64,000 bases of DNA from Symbiodinium natans. Lineage: Eukaryota > Sar > Dinophyceae > Suessiales > Symbiodiniaceae. The translations under genes and the position numbers were made by a program. The stretch spans positions 327,423 through 391,422 of the forward strand of contig CAJNDS010002249.1 of NCBI GenBank assembly GCA_905221605.1. Reading direction: 5' to 3'. The notes under the pieces are model-generated. The model searched no databases. It was not told the DNA's origin and saw only the letters and a list, made by a program, of their open reading frames with translations. This document shows, piece by piece, positions 33,001 through 42,900 of this stretch (positions are counted from its first letter, which is position 1; every line of letters begins with the position of its first letter).

Positions 33001-33931
33001 CACTGGTGGAGCGGAGTGCCAAGAGCTGCTTCAAGCGTGTCGCCAAAGTGTGCTTGCCCTTTGTCGTCCCATGTAAGGCTTGCATGTGTGCTTGGCAGCA
33101 GAGGGGGCAGCGATGCTGGCCTCGCTGCAGTCCGGCTGCAGCACCGGCCTGGTGGGTGTGCCACGTGCAGGGCGCGCCGGGTCGTCCTGGGCATGTGGTT
33201 GGAGCAAGCCTCCGTTCATAGTGCTGTCGGGCTTCAGCGCCCAAGTATGCTTCGACGGAAGTCCAAAGGTCCAGGGCACGGGTGGAGCGGAGCGCCAAGA
33301 GCTGGCGAAAACGCGCCGTCAGAGCTCCCTGGCCTCTCGTGGTCCTGTGCAGGGCTTGCATGTGTGCTCGGCAGCAAAGGGGGCAGCGTTGCTGGCCCCG
33401 CTGCAATCTGGCGGCGGCACCCGCTTCGTGGGTGTGCCACGTGCATGGCACACCGGGTCGTCCTGGGCATGTGGTTGGAGCAAGCCTCCGTTCATAGTGC
33501 TGTCGGGCTTCAGCGCCCAAGTATGCTTCGACGGAAGTCCAAAGGTCCAGGGCACGGGTGGAGCGGAGCGCCAAGAGCTGGCGAAAACGCGCCGTCAGAG
33601 CTCCCTGGCCTCTCGTGGTCCTGTGCAGGGCTTGCATGTGTGCTCGGCAGCAAAGGGGGCAGCGTTGCTGGCCCCGCTGCAATCTGGCGGCGGCACCCGC
33701 TTCGTGGGTGTGCCACGTGCATGGCACACCGGGTTGCCCTGCGCAGCGCTCGTTCGGCCTTGTGCGGCGAGCAGCGCTACGTCGGTCGTCGGTGGCCAAA
33801 CCCTCCACAGCGTCGGTGGAAGTGGTCGTCCATGTCGAGGTATGCTCAGGCCATGTGCTGAGAGTGGGGCCATGTCGGTCGTCGGCAGCGAAGCCGTCCA
33901 CGGGGTTGGTGGAAGTGGTTGCCCGTGTCAT
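30042..33931 (-). CDS. RepHel N-terminal exon: HUH/Y2 Helitron Rep with Cys/His repeats
   Basis: Replication initiator of a Helitron-type transposon; it would nick and join single-stranded DNA ends. ATG at 33,931. Residues about 63-430 form four 92-residue tandem modules, each with Cys-x7-Cys-Thr-Trp-His, then Cys-Pro-Leu-Cys-x3-His and MQALH, probably zinc-binding. A further Cys pair follows (FMCTECHR and KKCKHC). An acidic Asp/Glu linker precedes the Helitron_like_N-type domain (GYPTLFVTIAPYEW). The HUH motif is H992-V-H994 in GRPHVHFLVWL; the paired catalytic tyrosines are Y1096 and Y1100 in RYVAGYVPKF. All key residues are present, so the copy could be functional. Confidence 0.85.
33197..33748 (-). 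repeat. Two near-identical 276-bp coding repeats
   Basis: 33,197-33,472 and 33,473-33,748 are almost identical direct copies encoding the first two Cys/His modules of the Rep protein. The third and fourth modules (32,645-33,196) are more diverged. The near-identity implies a recent in-frame duplication. Confidence 0.9.
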
Positions 33932-35791
33932 CGTCGTCGACCTCGACGTGTGCGAAGACAGCGGCGACGGCGGACGGGGGGCGCCGCGCAGACGCGGTTG
34001 CCCATCGCCACTGGCCGGTGGCAGACGGGTGGTAGTGGAGCCGCCTGCAAGGCCAATATGCAGAGGGCAGAATGGACTTCCAACATGCAGATCGCGACGC
34101 TTGACGATGAGGCCAGCCTCGTGCTGTCAAAACCCAAGTCGTCCACCCATCGCCATGGCGAGCCTCGCCGCGCATCTCGAAGTCCTGCCAGAACAAGAAT
34201 CGAAGCACAGTGTTGCAAGCTGAAGGTCGGCACGTAAGGCACGAACCCAGTTGGCACCAGTCGTCGTCAAGAAGAGAGCGACGCCCAACACGGCGAGGGA
34301 AGTCCATGCCGAAGCAGAACCGAGTCCACGCAACATGCCTCGCCTGACAAACAGCGACTCGCATTGCGGCGACACTCGCGGGCATCCAACCGGGCCTGGA
34401 GTCGGCGGCTGCAGCCAGGAGAGTAAGCAAAAGCAAAGCGCGAGCTGATGGCACGAAACTGTGAGCCAGAAACGCATGAGAACGGGCCATGAGGCTTGAC
34501 GAAGAGATAGACATGGATCAATGCACGCATGCGCAGGGCCAAAGCAACTCCTGCATGAAGGGACGCTCACCAACGCAACACTATGGCACTATGGCGAGGG
34601 CACATGTGTCATGTGGAGTGGTTCAGACGCTAGAGGCAGCCGAGACCCATTTTTTGCACTAGCTCGACGCAGGCGCCATCAGGACAAGCTGGCACGACGC
34701 CGCAGTATGCTCGTGCCGGGACAGGCCATCGCCGCGCACTCACGGCTGCGGCCGCCTAACTGTCCGTGCCAGATACCGTCGCGAACAAGAGAAAGACAGA
34801 CATGTAGAGAAAGGAAAGTGAAAGCAAGCGCCTGTTTCGCCGGCCGTACCGGTCCAAGTCAACCTCCCGATGCCGCTGGATCCAGTGCCTTGCAGGCGGA
34901 TGCGCTGCCGCGACTTCATGCGCATGCATCAAGGCCGACACTGGAGCGCCTGAGGCGTTGTAGAAAGACCTTGCGAAGCGCCGTGTCGGTGGCTTCGCGG
35001 AGGCCCTGGCTCAGGCACAACAAACCCCGCGCCCGAACTTCTGGATAGGCCGCCAAGTGGCGGACCTGGCGGTTCAGCTCGACCACGTCCACGCCGGGCC
35101 TCAGATGCGCCCGGATCCAGGCCGTGTACCGGCGTCGGGCCTGGCGACGTGCCGCGCGCTTAACCCATGTGCATCAGCTGAAAGAAGTTACGACCTCCAT
35201 CAGATCGTCCGGTCGTCGATTGAGAGCCATCGCCCTAAAAGCAAGCAAGACATGGTTGTACTTTTGCGTGAGACGACTGAAACAAAAGAAACCAGACCAC
35301 ATCAGCTGCCACTGAACTGCGGGCGCGACCTCGAGTCGCCAGTACGCGCACGGTCCCGGCTATCACGGATACTTTACTGAGCCAAGAGCTTCGAGGCCAC
35401 ATGTGAGCAAAAGCAACAGCGTTGAAAAGAGGAGTATAGGCGCGAACCCAGTTGGAACCAGTCGTCGTCAAGGACAGAGGTAAGCAAAAGCAAAGCGCGA
35501 GCTGCAGGCACGCAGAGGCATGAAAACAGAGCAACATGGAGCGAACGAGCGACACAGCACGTGTGCGGAAGCGTGTGGGCATGAAGTTCCGATACGGTCT
35601 CAGGCACACCCTTATGCGAGCGACGTCTCAAAGACAGTCAGGAATGAATGGCGACGGCGCACCCTTTTCTGCCGAAGCCAGGTGGCTCCCAAAATCCGTC
35701 CGTCCGTCGGCGGTCGAGGCTGTTCTGTCCTCGACAGACGGCCGACGCAGCGGGCGTAGGCGATCAGACCCCGCCAGCCAGCAAATCAACC
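33932..35791. other. GC-rich stretch upstream of the RepHel gene
   Basis: A segment is repeated imperfectly at about 34,235-34,275 and 35,440-35,480 (both contain CGAACCCAGTTGG and CCAGTCGTCGTCAAG), and a second, GTAAGCAAAAGCAAAGCGCG, occurs at about 34,423 and 35,483. These may be parts of element ends or UTRs. Apart from the open frame at 34,916-35,158 no coding sequence is supported. Confidence 0.4.
34916..35158 (-). CDS. Exon-like coding fragment
   Basis: Eighty open codons ending in a stop at 34,916. Composition is protein-like (RRYTAWIRAHLRPGVDVVEL then NRQVRHLAAYPEVRARGLLC). There is no ATG at its 5' end; it is preceded by TTAAG, a possible splice acceptor. It could be the last exon of an unrecognised gene or a fragment of a transposon gene. 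No family recognised. Confidence 0.4.
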   Translation of the reverse strand, partial: RAARRQARRRYTAWIRAHLRPGVDVVELNRQVRHLAAYPEVRARGLLCLSQGLREATDTALRKVFLQRLRRSSVGLDACA

Positions 35792-36083
35792 TCAGCCACC
35801 CTTGCGCAACAAAGCCACCCTGGTGCAGTCGCGGGCAAAGGTCGCATCGGGCTGCATCTCACGGAGGACGAAGTCGTCGTTCATGGCACGGATCTCCCAA
35901 TTGGGCGCATCTGACTGGCTGCCCTGGGCCTCCATGAGCCGCGCGACGGCTGCGGCGACGGTCTCCTCCTCCTCGACGAGGGCGACCTCATCGACGGGCG
36001 CGTCCTCCTTCACCACGCCCTTGCCGTCGGCGGAGATGGCATTAATGCGGTGGATCTTGAGGACCGCGACGGTGTCCACAGTG
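35708..36083 (-). repeat. Duplicated 3' segment, copy 1
   Basis: About 370 bp covering the C-terminal domain and first 80 or so bases after the stop, highly similar to 37,155-37,545. The non-coding part includes a hairpin (GTCGAGG ... CCTCGAC). Confidence 0.8.
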
Positions 36084-36940
36084 CGACGACCGGGCTCCTT
36101 CGAGCGGGACGCAGGCGGTAGGGACTCGCGCTTCTTACCAGGCTCGGGCAGCTCGCCCTTCTTGTACTTCTTCTGCTTCTTCTCCCTCTTCTTGCTTTTG
36201 GTTGCGCTGGAAGAAGATGGCGCTGGGGACTCCTCTTTTTTGTTGATATTGGCCTTCTGCTTCCGCTTCTTTTTGGAGGGAGGGGAAGAGGAAGAGGAAG
36301 AGGAGGAAGAAGAACTGGTTGTGGCACGTCTCTTCTTGGAGGCGCCCTTCTTTACCTTCGCGGACATATCCTTCTTCTTCTTCTTCTTCTCCTGTTCGGC
36401 TCGGGAGCCGGATGCCACAGGTAAGCCGGAGGATTCGTGGACCTTCGAGGACCTGTCTCGGGCGCGGCTGGCGCTGGAACTTCCACGCTGGACCGAGGGC
36501 TTCTTCCTGAAAAGCGTGGAGGCAGCATTGGCGCGGTCGCGGTGGGCATCCACGTGCCGCTCCCTGCACGCGAGGGCGGCCGGGGGACTGAGGACGAGCT
36601 CCGCCATGGCGCCAAACTCAGGCGTTATCTCTGCGACACGGCCCATCGCTTCCTCGTAGACCCCGGTGTCGAGGGTGCGGAGGGCCTCACGGACCGAAGC
36701 AAGTGTGACAGGCAGCAACAAGAATCCAAGGCATTCATTGAGGGTTTGCAGCCAAGACGCCCGCAGCATCCGTGACACCATGTGCCAGCCGCTCGGCGAG
36801 GCCAGGGCCGCCTCGAGCCGCTCCAGATCACAGAAGAGGCAGCGGGAGTTGCCCGGACTGGGCTGCGCAGCGCGACCTACCCACGACGCCGAGTATCGAC
36901 AGGGCACGTCGGTGGCGGCGCCGGGGCAGGCGCGGGGCAT
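35792..36940 (-). CDS. Lys/Ser-rich protein with Cys module and GG C-terminus
   Basis: Open frame of 382 codons from ATG at 36,940. The N-terminus has a Cys pattern (MPRACPG, DVPCRYSA, NSRCLFCD) resembling one 92-residue module of the nearby Helitron Rep protein. The centre is low complexity: Lys runs, Ser runs of more than ten, Pro-Ser-Lys (about residues 180-290), probably disordered and nuclear. The last 75 or so residues form a compact domain (helix ETVAAAVARLMEAQG, then strands NWEIRAM, DDFVLREM, CTRVALLRKGG) ending exactly in Gly-Gly, like a ubiquitin-type beta-grasp. A close copy of this domain ends the gene at 37,244. Function unknown. Confidence 0.65.
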   Translation of the reverse strand: MPRACPGAATDVPCRYSASWVGRAAQPSPGNSRCLFCDLERLEAALASPSGWHMVSRMLRASWLQTLNECLGFLLLPVTLASVREALRTLDTGVYEEAMGRVAEITPEFGAMAELVLSPPAALACRERHVDAHRDRANAASTLFRKKPSVQRGSSSASRARDRSSKVHESSGLPVASGSRAEQEKKKKKKDMSAKVKKGASKKRRATTSSSSSSSSSSSPPSKKKRKQKANINKKEESPAPSSSSATKSKKREKKQKKYKKGELPEPGKKRESLPPASRSKEPGRRTVDTVAVLKIHRINAISADGKGVVKEDAPVDEVALVEEEETVAAAVARLMEAQGSQSDAPNWEIRAMNDDFVLREMQPDATFARDCTRVALLRKGG

Positions 36941-37154
36941 GGCGAGGAGCCGCTAGGGACGTGCTGCGTCGCGTACCTGCGAAGGAAGTCTACGCAGTGG
37001 ACAGTCAGCTGCTTGAAACCTCGGAGGCAGTCAGGTATGAATTACTGGCTGCATGCAGGTCGCGAACAAGCTCTTCAGGTTTTGCCCTCCGTCGGTCTCC
37101 TCCAGCTGCGACGGCGCGGCCCTTTTTTCTACCAAATCGCAAGATCTGCTCGTC

Positions 37155-37545
37155 TGTCAGCGGTCGTCGAGGCTGTTCTGTCCTCGACAGACGGCCGACG
37201 CAGCGGGGCGTGGGCGATCAGCGGCCGCTATCGCAAATCGGGCTCAGCCACCCTTGCGCAACAAAGCCACCCTGGTGCAGTCGCAGGCAAAGGTCGCGTC
37301 GGGCTGCATCTCACGGAGGACGAAGTCGTCGTCCATGGCACGGATTTCCCAATTGGGCGCATCTGACTGGCTGCCCTGGGCCTCCATGAGCCGCGCGACG
37401 GCCGCGGCGACGGTCTCCTCCTCCTCGGCGATCGCGACCTCATCGACGGGTGCGTCCTCCTTCACCACAGCCCTGCCGTCGGCGGAGATGGCATTAATGC
37501 GGTGGATCTTGAGGACCGCGACGGTGTCTGCAGCGCGACGACCGC
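37155..37545 (-). repeat. Duplicated 3' segment, copy 2
   Basis: Counterpart of 35,708-36,083, including the same GTCGAGG...CCTCGAC hairpin just after the stop. Conservation of the hairpin suggests a 3'-UTR element or the end of a mobile cassette. Confidence 0.8.
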
Positions 37546-38690
37546 GCTCCTCACCGGGCTCGGGCAGCTTTGCCGCCGCGGGGGGCTCGCTCTTCTTGTC
37601 CTTCTTCTGCTTCTTCTCTGGCTTCTTGTCCTTCTCCTGCTTCTTCTCTTTCTTCTTGTCCTTGCTTGCGCTGGGAGAAGACGGTGGAGGCGACGTGCGC
37701 TTCTTGCCGGACTCGTCCGGCGTCTCAGAGGGTTCGTCCTTCTTGTTCTTCTTCTTGTCCTTCTTCTCCTTCTTCTTGTCCTTCGTTGCACTGGAAGAAG
37801 ACGTCTTGGAGCGACGCTTGTGGGCGGCCTTGGACTTCTTGACCCTGTTCTTCTTTTTGTGCTTCCGGGAGCTGGAGTCGCTGGAAGCCTCGGAGTCGTC
37901 GGTGCTGTCTGTCGGGCTCGCGCGGCGTGGCGCATCCTTCTTCTTGAAGAGGGCAGATGCGTTGTTTCCGCGGTCGCGCTCGTGGTCCTCATTCAGCTTC
38001 TCACACAGCATGGCGGCGATCGCTTTCTGCATCTTGGACTCATCTTTGCCCTTCTTCCTCCAATCACGGACAGGTGCAGAGTCGGAGACGCCCTCGGGAA
38101 TCTGTGAAACCCACCAAGCCGGATCGCCCGCGCAGAGCAACAGGGGAAGCAGCGCTGCGCCCATCAGATACAGGCGACTACTTGCAATGGTCAGCTTCTG
38201 CGCCAACTCCTCCAGGCGAGGTGTCCTCGACAGCGTCTCGACCACCACAGCGACGGCAGCGCGCACATCCTTGCGGTCGTGCTGCACGCTCGAGTCCAGG
38301 GTGTTGAGCTGGGTGAGGGCCCTCTGCAACTCGGGTGCCTGGAAAATGCCGGCCACAACGTCGAGCTCGATGTCCGCCAGCGAGGAGAGGACGTCCGCCC
38401 CCGCCTGGATGGAGCCGGCCGCTTCACTGACGCCCACTCCGGGCCTGCGAAGCAGATGCGTGGACTCGGGTGTAAGGAGGCTCTTCAGGTTCTTCGTGCC
38501 CAAGAACACGTCGTCCGACATCGCCCGCTTGGACTCCTTGACGAAGGCGGATCCGTCCTGTCCGGCGCTGGCCTTGAGGATTGCTTTCGGGAACTGGTAC
38601 CGCGCCCAGATGCGCCCGGTGCGTGACTGGGTGGCCTCCTGCGCTGGATCTTCTTGGGCATCATCCCACCACTCACCTTTACGCGACCCT
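37244..38690 (-). pseudogene. Host Lys-rich gene, 3' part, interrupted by the provirus
   Basis: The reading frame continues from the short 5' part at 59,810-59,892; removing the provirus and one TTCTT copy restores an uninterrupted 509-codon frame (83 + 1,447 nt). The N-terminal half has a folded-looking helical region (LTPESTHLLRRPGVGVSEAA, IELDVVAGIFQAPELQRAL). The middle is made of Lys-Lys-Asp/Glu and Ser/Pro repeats. The last 95 residues match the paralogue at 35,792 and end LLRKGG. With the insertion in place, an ATG inside the viral terminal repeat (38,803) could give an altered N-terminus. Function unknown. Confidence 0.8.
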
Positions 38691-38695
38691 TTCTT
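38691..38695. other. Target site duplication, left (TTCTT)
   Basis: TTCTT directly precedes the left terminal repeat and recurs at 59,810-59,814 after the right one. Five bases is typical of rve-integrase insertion. Confidence 0.85.
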
Positions 38696-38929
38696 AGTTA
38701 GGGTAGGGCATCCTTGTTTTCCAATGCTTCGCCCCAACGCCTCAACCGAAAAACCCCTGTACCCCACCCTACACTTCACAACTTTACCACCGAAAAACCC
38801 CAATTACCACATCCCCACCTCACCCAATTTAACCAACAATAAACCGAAAATTCCCAACATTTGAATCCAAAACCAACTTTCGAAACCACCCCCTAACTCA
38901 CAAACCCGAAATTCACGATTTTTTAAATT
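38696..38929 (+). repeat. Left terminal inverted repeat, 234 bp
   Basis: Reverse complement of 59,576-59,809. I found no mismatch by eye. Begins AGTTAGGGTAGGGCATCC. Confidence 0.95.
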
Positions 38930-38934
38930 GAAAT

Positions 38935-38966
38935 TTCTATTCAATGTTCTTTGTCGTTGAATAGAA
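38935..38966. terminator. Hairpin inside the left terminal repeat
   Basis: TTCTATTCAA and its perfect inverse TTGAATAGAA, 12-nt loop, located just past the stop of the leftmost leftward gene. Probably a transcript 3'-end structure. Confidence 0.5.
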
Positions 38967-39014
38967 TTTTCATTGGTAATATTTTTGTAAAGATAAAATA
39001 CAAGAACCTCATAT

Positions 39015-39266
39015 TTACTTTCGTTTCTTTGTTTGTTTATTTGGTGGTTTATGAGGTTGTGTGATTGCTACATCAATTCTTTTGAGCACGTTTTCTATTT
39101 TGTTGTCCTTTGCATTTCGTAAATATATTTCATTTCTTTCTGGTGTTTTTTGTGTAAATGTTGCTATAATCTTTTCAAATACGGTGTTCTTTGTGGTTTG
39201 TTGCTGTGTTTCATTTGTTTCTTGTGGGTTTTCTTCTTCTGGTAAATCGTCTAATCTTTGATACAT
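39015..39266 (-). CDS. Small hypothetical viral protein
   Basis: 83 codons, ATG at 39,266. The N-terminus is acidic and Gln/Thr-rich (MYQRLDDLPEEENPQET), followed by a helical segment and a basic Lys-rich tail (PPNKQTKKRK). AT-rich codon use matches the other viral genes. It is the leftmost gene of the provirus, about 85 bp from the terminal repeat. No family recognised. Confidence 0.65.
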   Translation of the reverse strand: MYQRLDDLPEEENPQETNETQQQTTKNTVFEKIIATFTQKTPERNEIYLRNAKDNKIENVLKRIDVAITQPHKPPNKQTKKRK

Positions 39267-39347
39267 GTATCTTATTATATATTATAAGTAATGTTTTCTT
39301 TATATACTTTTGTTAAGAAAACTGTAAAAAGAAACATTAACCTTTCT

Positions 39348-39587
39348 TCACTGGTAATATTTGTAATTATCCTCATACAATTTAATTATCTCCTTCTGTA
39401 ATGAAATCTGTTTATCTAAATATGTCATTTCTTTATCAAAATGTTCCTGCTCTTCCTTTTCTATTACGCATTTTTGCTTTATTTCCACGATTTTGCTTTC
39501 CCTGCTTTCTTTGATGATTTCTAATTTTTCTAATTCGTGCTTTGCTACTCTGTATTGTATCTCAAACAGTTCGTCGTGAACGGTCAT
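39348..39587 (-). CDS. Small coiled-coil viral protein
   Basis: 79 codons, ATG at 39,587. Nearly the whole protein is charged and helix-forming (heptad-like, KHELEKLEIIKESRESKIVE and onward), predicted coiled coil. No catalytic motif or membrane segment. It may be a small structural or scaffold-like protein, which is a guess from shape only. It sits in the same leftward gene run as its neighbours. Confidence 0.65.
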   Translation of the reverse strand: MTVHDELFEIQYRVAKHELEKLEIIKESRESKIVEIKQKCVIEKEEQEHFDKEMTYLDKQISLQKEIIKLYEDNYKYYQ

Positions 39588-39630
39588 ATATTATAAACTA
39601 TATATTTTTTAAAACTTTTAAAACTTTTTT

Positions 39631-39882
39631 TTATACATAGACATCGCTTTCCTTCTTGATTTCGTAGTATTCCATCGTTGTTGGTTTTGGGTTTGTAATA
39701 TCTCCGTTGTTTAGTTTTGTCAAATACGCTTTTCTTTTATTTTGATATGTTGTATCTTTTGATTTTGTTGTGGTGTTGGAAACTGGTGTAAATAGTTTGT
39801 TGTGTATTTCTTCTATTTTGTTATTAATATTTTCTAATGTGTTGTTGATGTCGTTAAGTGTGTCCTCCAAACCTTCGGTCAT
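39631..39882 (-). CDS. Small hypothetical viral protein, coiled-coil N-terminus
   Basis: 83 codons, ATG at 39,882. Residues 1-35 form a coiled-coil-like helix (TLNDINNTLENINNKIEEIH); the rest is Thr/Lys-rich. It lies 36 bp downstream of the giant helicase gene on the same strand, so co-transcription is possible. No family recognised. Confidence 0.65.
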   Translation of the reverse strand: MTEGLEDTLNDINNTLENINNKIEEIHNKLFTPVSNTTTKSKDTTYQNKRKAYLTKLNNGDITNPKPTTMEYYEIKKESDVYV

Positions 39883-39918
39883 ATAAAATACTAAACATTA
39901 TTTTTAAAACTTTTATTC

Positions 39919-42900
39919 TTAAAATTGTTCCTTATCGCTTGCCGCGCAGTTGCATTTCTTACAGTATGCTATGCAGTTGCTTATGGTATGACTCTGTGAG
40001 TTGTCTTTCCTTTGTGCTGTTAGATTCGTTGTTATGTTTCCGCTTTTTAACTTAACATAAAATTCCACACTGCATTTTTCACAGAAACCGCTTAACCTAT
40101 CTAACATCCATTGGGCAGTTATGTAGTTCTTATGGTCTATCTTTCTTTTGCCTGCCCTGTCCTGTTCTTTGTAGTTCTGCACCTTGCGCTCTAAATATTT
40201 AAAGATACATTGTTTATTAAATGTAGTATCTTTATTATCATCATACCTGTAAAACCTGACCTTATTTAAATCGGTTGCTCTCGTGATTGCCGTCCATAAC
40301 CACTCCTTAGAAATATTAAAATGATGATAATCAAAGATTGTTATACCCGTGTTTATGCTGGAACCCTGCACGCTATGGCAGGTATAACAGTAACTAAATA
40401 TAAAGTGCTTCCTTAAAACATCAATGGGTAAGGTTTGTATAAATCCTTCGTGTTCATCTTTTAGTTTCACCTTATCGCCGTTAATCTCATGAATAATGTA
40501 TCTAAAATTAACTTGAAATTTATATTCGGTTGTTTTTAAATACTCCCTGCATATAACCACCTCACCTATGTCATATTCGTTTTTGTGATTCTGACGCCGT
40601 CTTATTTCGTTGCTGACCTCCTTACATGTATCGTTTAAGTATGCTATGTTGTTATTGTTTGTTTGTATGTCGTCGGTGTATTTGAAGTATTTTTCTATCA
40701 ACTGTTTCGTTTTCACTTTGTTTATAAATATGTCGTCGTATATGTTTGCTAATTTGTCTTTGTCCTCCTGAGTTGTTAACCGCTTACACTCCCGTAAATA
40801 AATATGATATTTAAATATTTTGTTTATGCAGTGGTTTGCATATACTTCGTGGTCGTGTAGGTTAGTTATTTCCGAAACGGGTTTTAATTGCTTACCGTCG
40901 CCGGTTGCCACCACTATTAAATTCTTATGTGTTTCGACGAACTCCCTAATTTTATTTAAAACCCTTAACCCGTTAAAATAAATCTCGTCAAACACTATAA
41001 CATCATAATTAGAATAGTCAAACTTTTCTAATTTTTCGTCGCCCACTGCTATGGAAAAGAATTTGTTAATTGTCGTGGCATCCTTTCCGTATTTTTGAAC
41101 CAGTTTATTAGTAGGACACACAAACAGCACTTTTAAACCTAAGTCCCTGATTTTTTCACATATATAACTTTTACCAGAACCGGCATACTTTGCCCTAATC
41201 ATCACGTGCTTTACTGAAAATATTTTCTCTATGATTTTCGTTGTGTCGTATTCGTTTTGTATGTCTATCTTCTTGTTTATATACACTGGTATTTTACGTG
41301 CTGTGTTTTCTTTTATGTGGTAGTCCTCTCTGGGCATAATTATATCCTCGTTGCTTTTATTAACCCTCCACTGACCTATGCACTTTGTAGATTCCCCCGA
41401 TTTAATTCCCAATGCTTCTTTTGCTTTGGGCAGGTCTTCGGCGTTTATAACAAATGCATCGGTTTTGACACTATAAGGTTTAACACCGCATTTAAGTAAC
41501 CTATTATAACACTGATACATAGTAAAGTTATGCTGTTGCAACAACATTTCCTTTATATAAACGAACCCGTTTGCCAGTTTTGTTTTATTGGATATGTTTA
41601 CTATGTAGTAGGACTCTCCATCCGATATTTCGTTCCATTCGGTGCATTCATCGTCGTCCATTTCATAAAACTTAACTTCCTCTTCTGTTAGTTTGTGTAT
41701 TTTTCCCCCGTATTTTTGTTGAAAATCCGATGCCTCCTTGAGATTTTTAAACAGTATGCTTTTTTGGTCGGTGCTGTTGGTTCTTTCTAAAAGTCCAAAA
41801 TTCACCACCGCTACCTGCTTTTTAATTGCCATGTCCTCCTCGTCGTTTTCACTTATTTTTTTGTCCCATAACTCCCCGACTATGTTTTTATAATTCACCG
41901 AATGCTGGAACGAAGGTTGTTTATAACTTATGATTTTTATTTGTGATGCATCCAACTGCTTTAAATACAAACCGTATAAGAGACAAAACTTCTTGTTTAA
42001 CATTATATTATTTTTCTCGCCTGTGTTCTGAACATAATATAAGGTGTAATCGTGCATTTTGTTAAAATCCATTTGTTCTGTATATGGTTGCCACACGTCA
42101 AACTGATTAAAACCGAATGTCTCCACAATATCCATAAACGATTTAGTAAATGCTTTGGACATATCCAGTTCCACTTTCGGCATCGTATCCGAAAACTTAT
42201 GTGATACAAACATACCTACAGGCACTATGGTTTTTGCCTCTTCGTATATATCTATGTCCACTTGGTTATAAAACGATTTATGAAGTGGATTAAACAAAGA
42301 CTTATTAAAATCAAACATTGCCTTATTCATATTGTTATAGGTTTCTTCGTTGTCTATTGCCATACATCCGTCCGACGATGTTTTTATTAGATTCTGAGTT
42401 TTGACTATAAAGGTGGTTTTCTTTAATTTCATTCGTATCTCTGACACTATACCCGCTTGAAAACGAATTTTAGGTTCATATCCACCGCCCAGCATTTGAA
42501 ATAATATTTTTGTTAGGTTGTTGTCCTCAGGCACTAAGTATTTCGTTATGGGTTCTTTATCCTTACTGACCAGTTTTAATATTTCGTAAGCGTCCTTAAT
42601 CATTATAAATTGTGGCGGTTCCTCCTTTTCGTTTATGTGATAATCGGTAGATGCTTTAACTATGGGTTTTTTGCCTACATTGTCCAGTTTCTGCTGTATG
42701 CTTTTTAGGTTGTTGTTCATTGTGTAGATGTGACTGTTTTTCACAAAAGCATAAAAACATTTCAGATTTTTGTTTGCCTCTTCGGGTTCGTGTCTGTATA
42801 TAAGATTTTCACAGCAATCAAAAATTCGGGCAGGAACCCTGTAATGTTTAAAGACTTTATCCATTTCGTTAATGGTTGCCCCCCTGCTGTAAAAATCGTT

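Larger units (their letters stand above)
28430..33931 (-). mobile_element. Helitron-type rolling-circle transposon, coding part
   Basis: One transcription unit encodes an HUH/Y2 replication initiator followed by a PIF1-family helicase, the diagnostic combination of autonomous Helitrons. The two frames can be joined through a 48-nt intron into one RepHel protein of 1,817 residues. Element ends (5' TC, 3' hairpin plus CTRR) could not be placed, so the true extent is larger than given. GC content is high, like the surrounding host DNA. Confidence 0.8.

Noticed and set aside
33080-34237. 385-codon plus-strand frame with internal repeats
   Set aside because: Antisense shadow of the Cys/His module repeats.
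37053-38864. 603-codon plus-strand frame running into the viral terminal repeat
   Set aside because: Antisense of the Lys-rich host gene (poly-Ser/Phe/Leu composition) and it crosses the provirus boundary.
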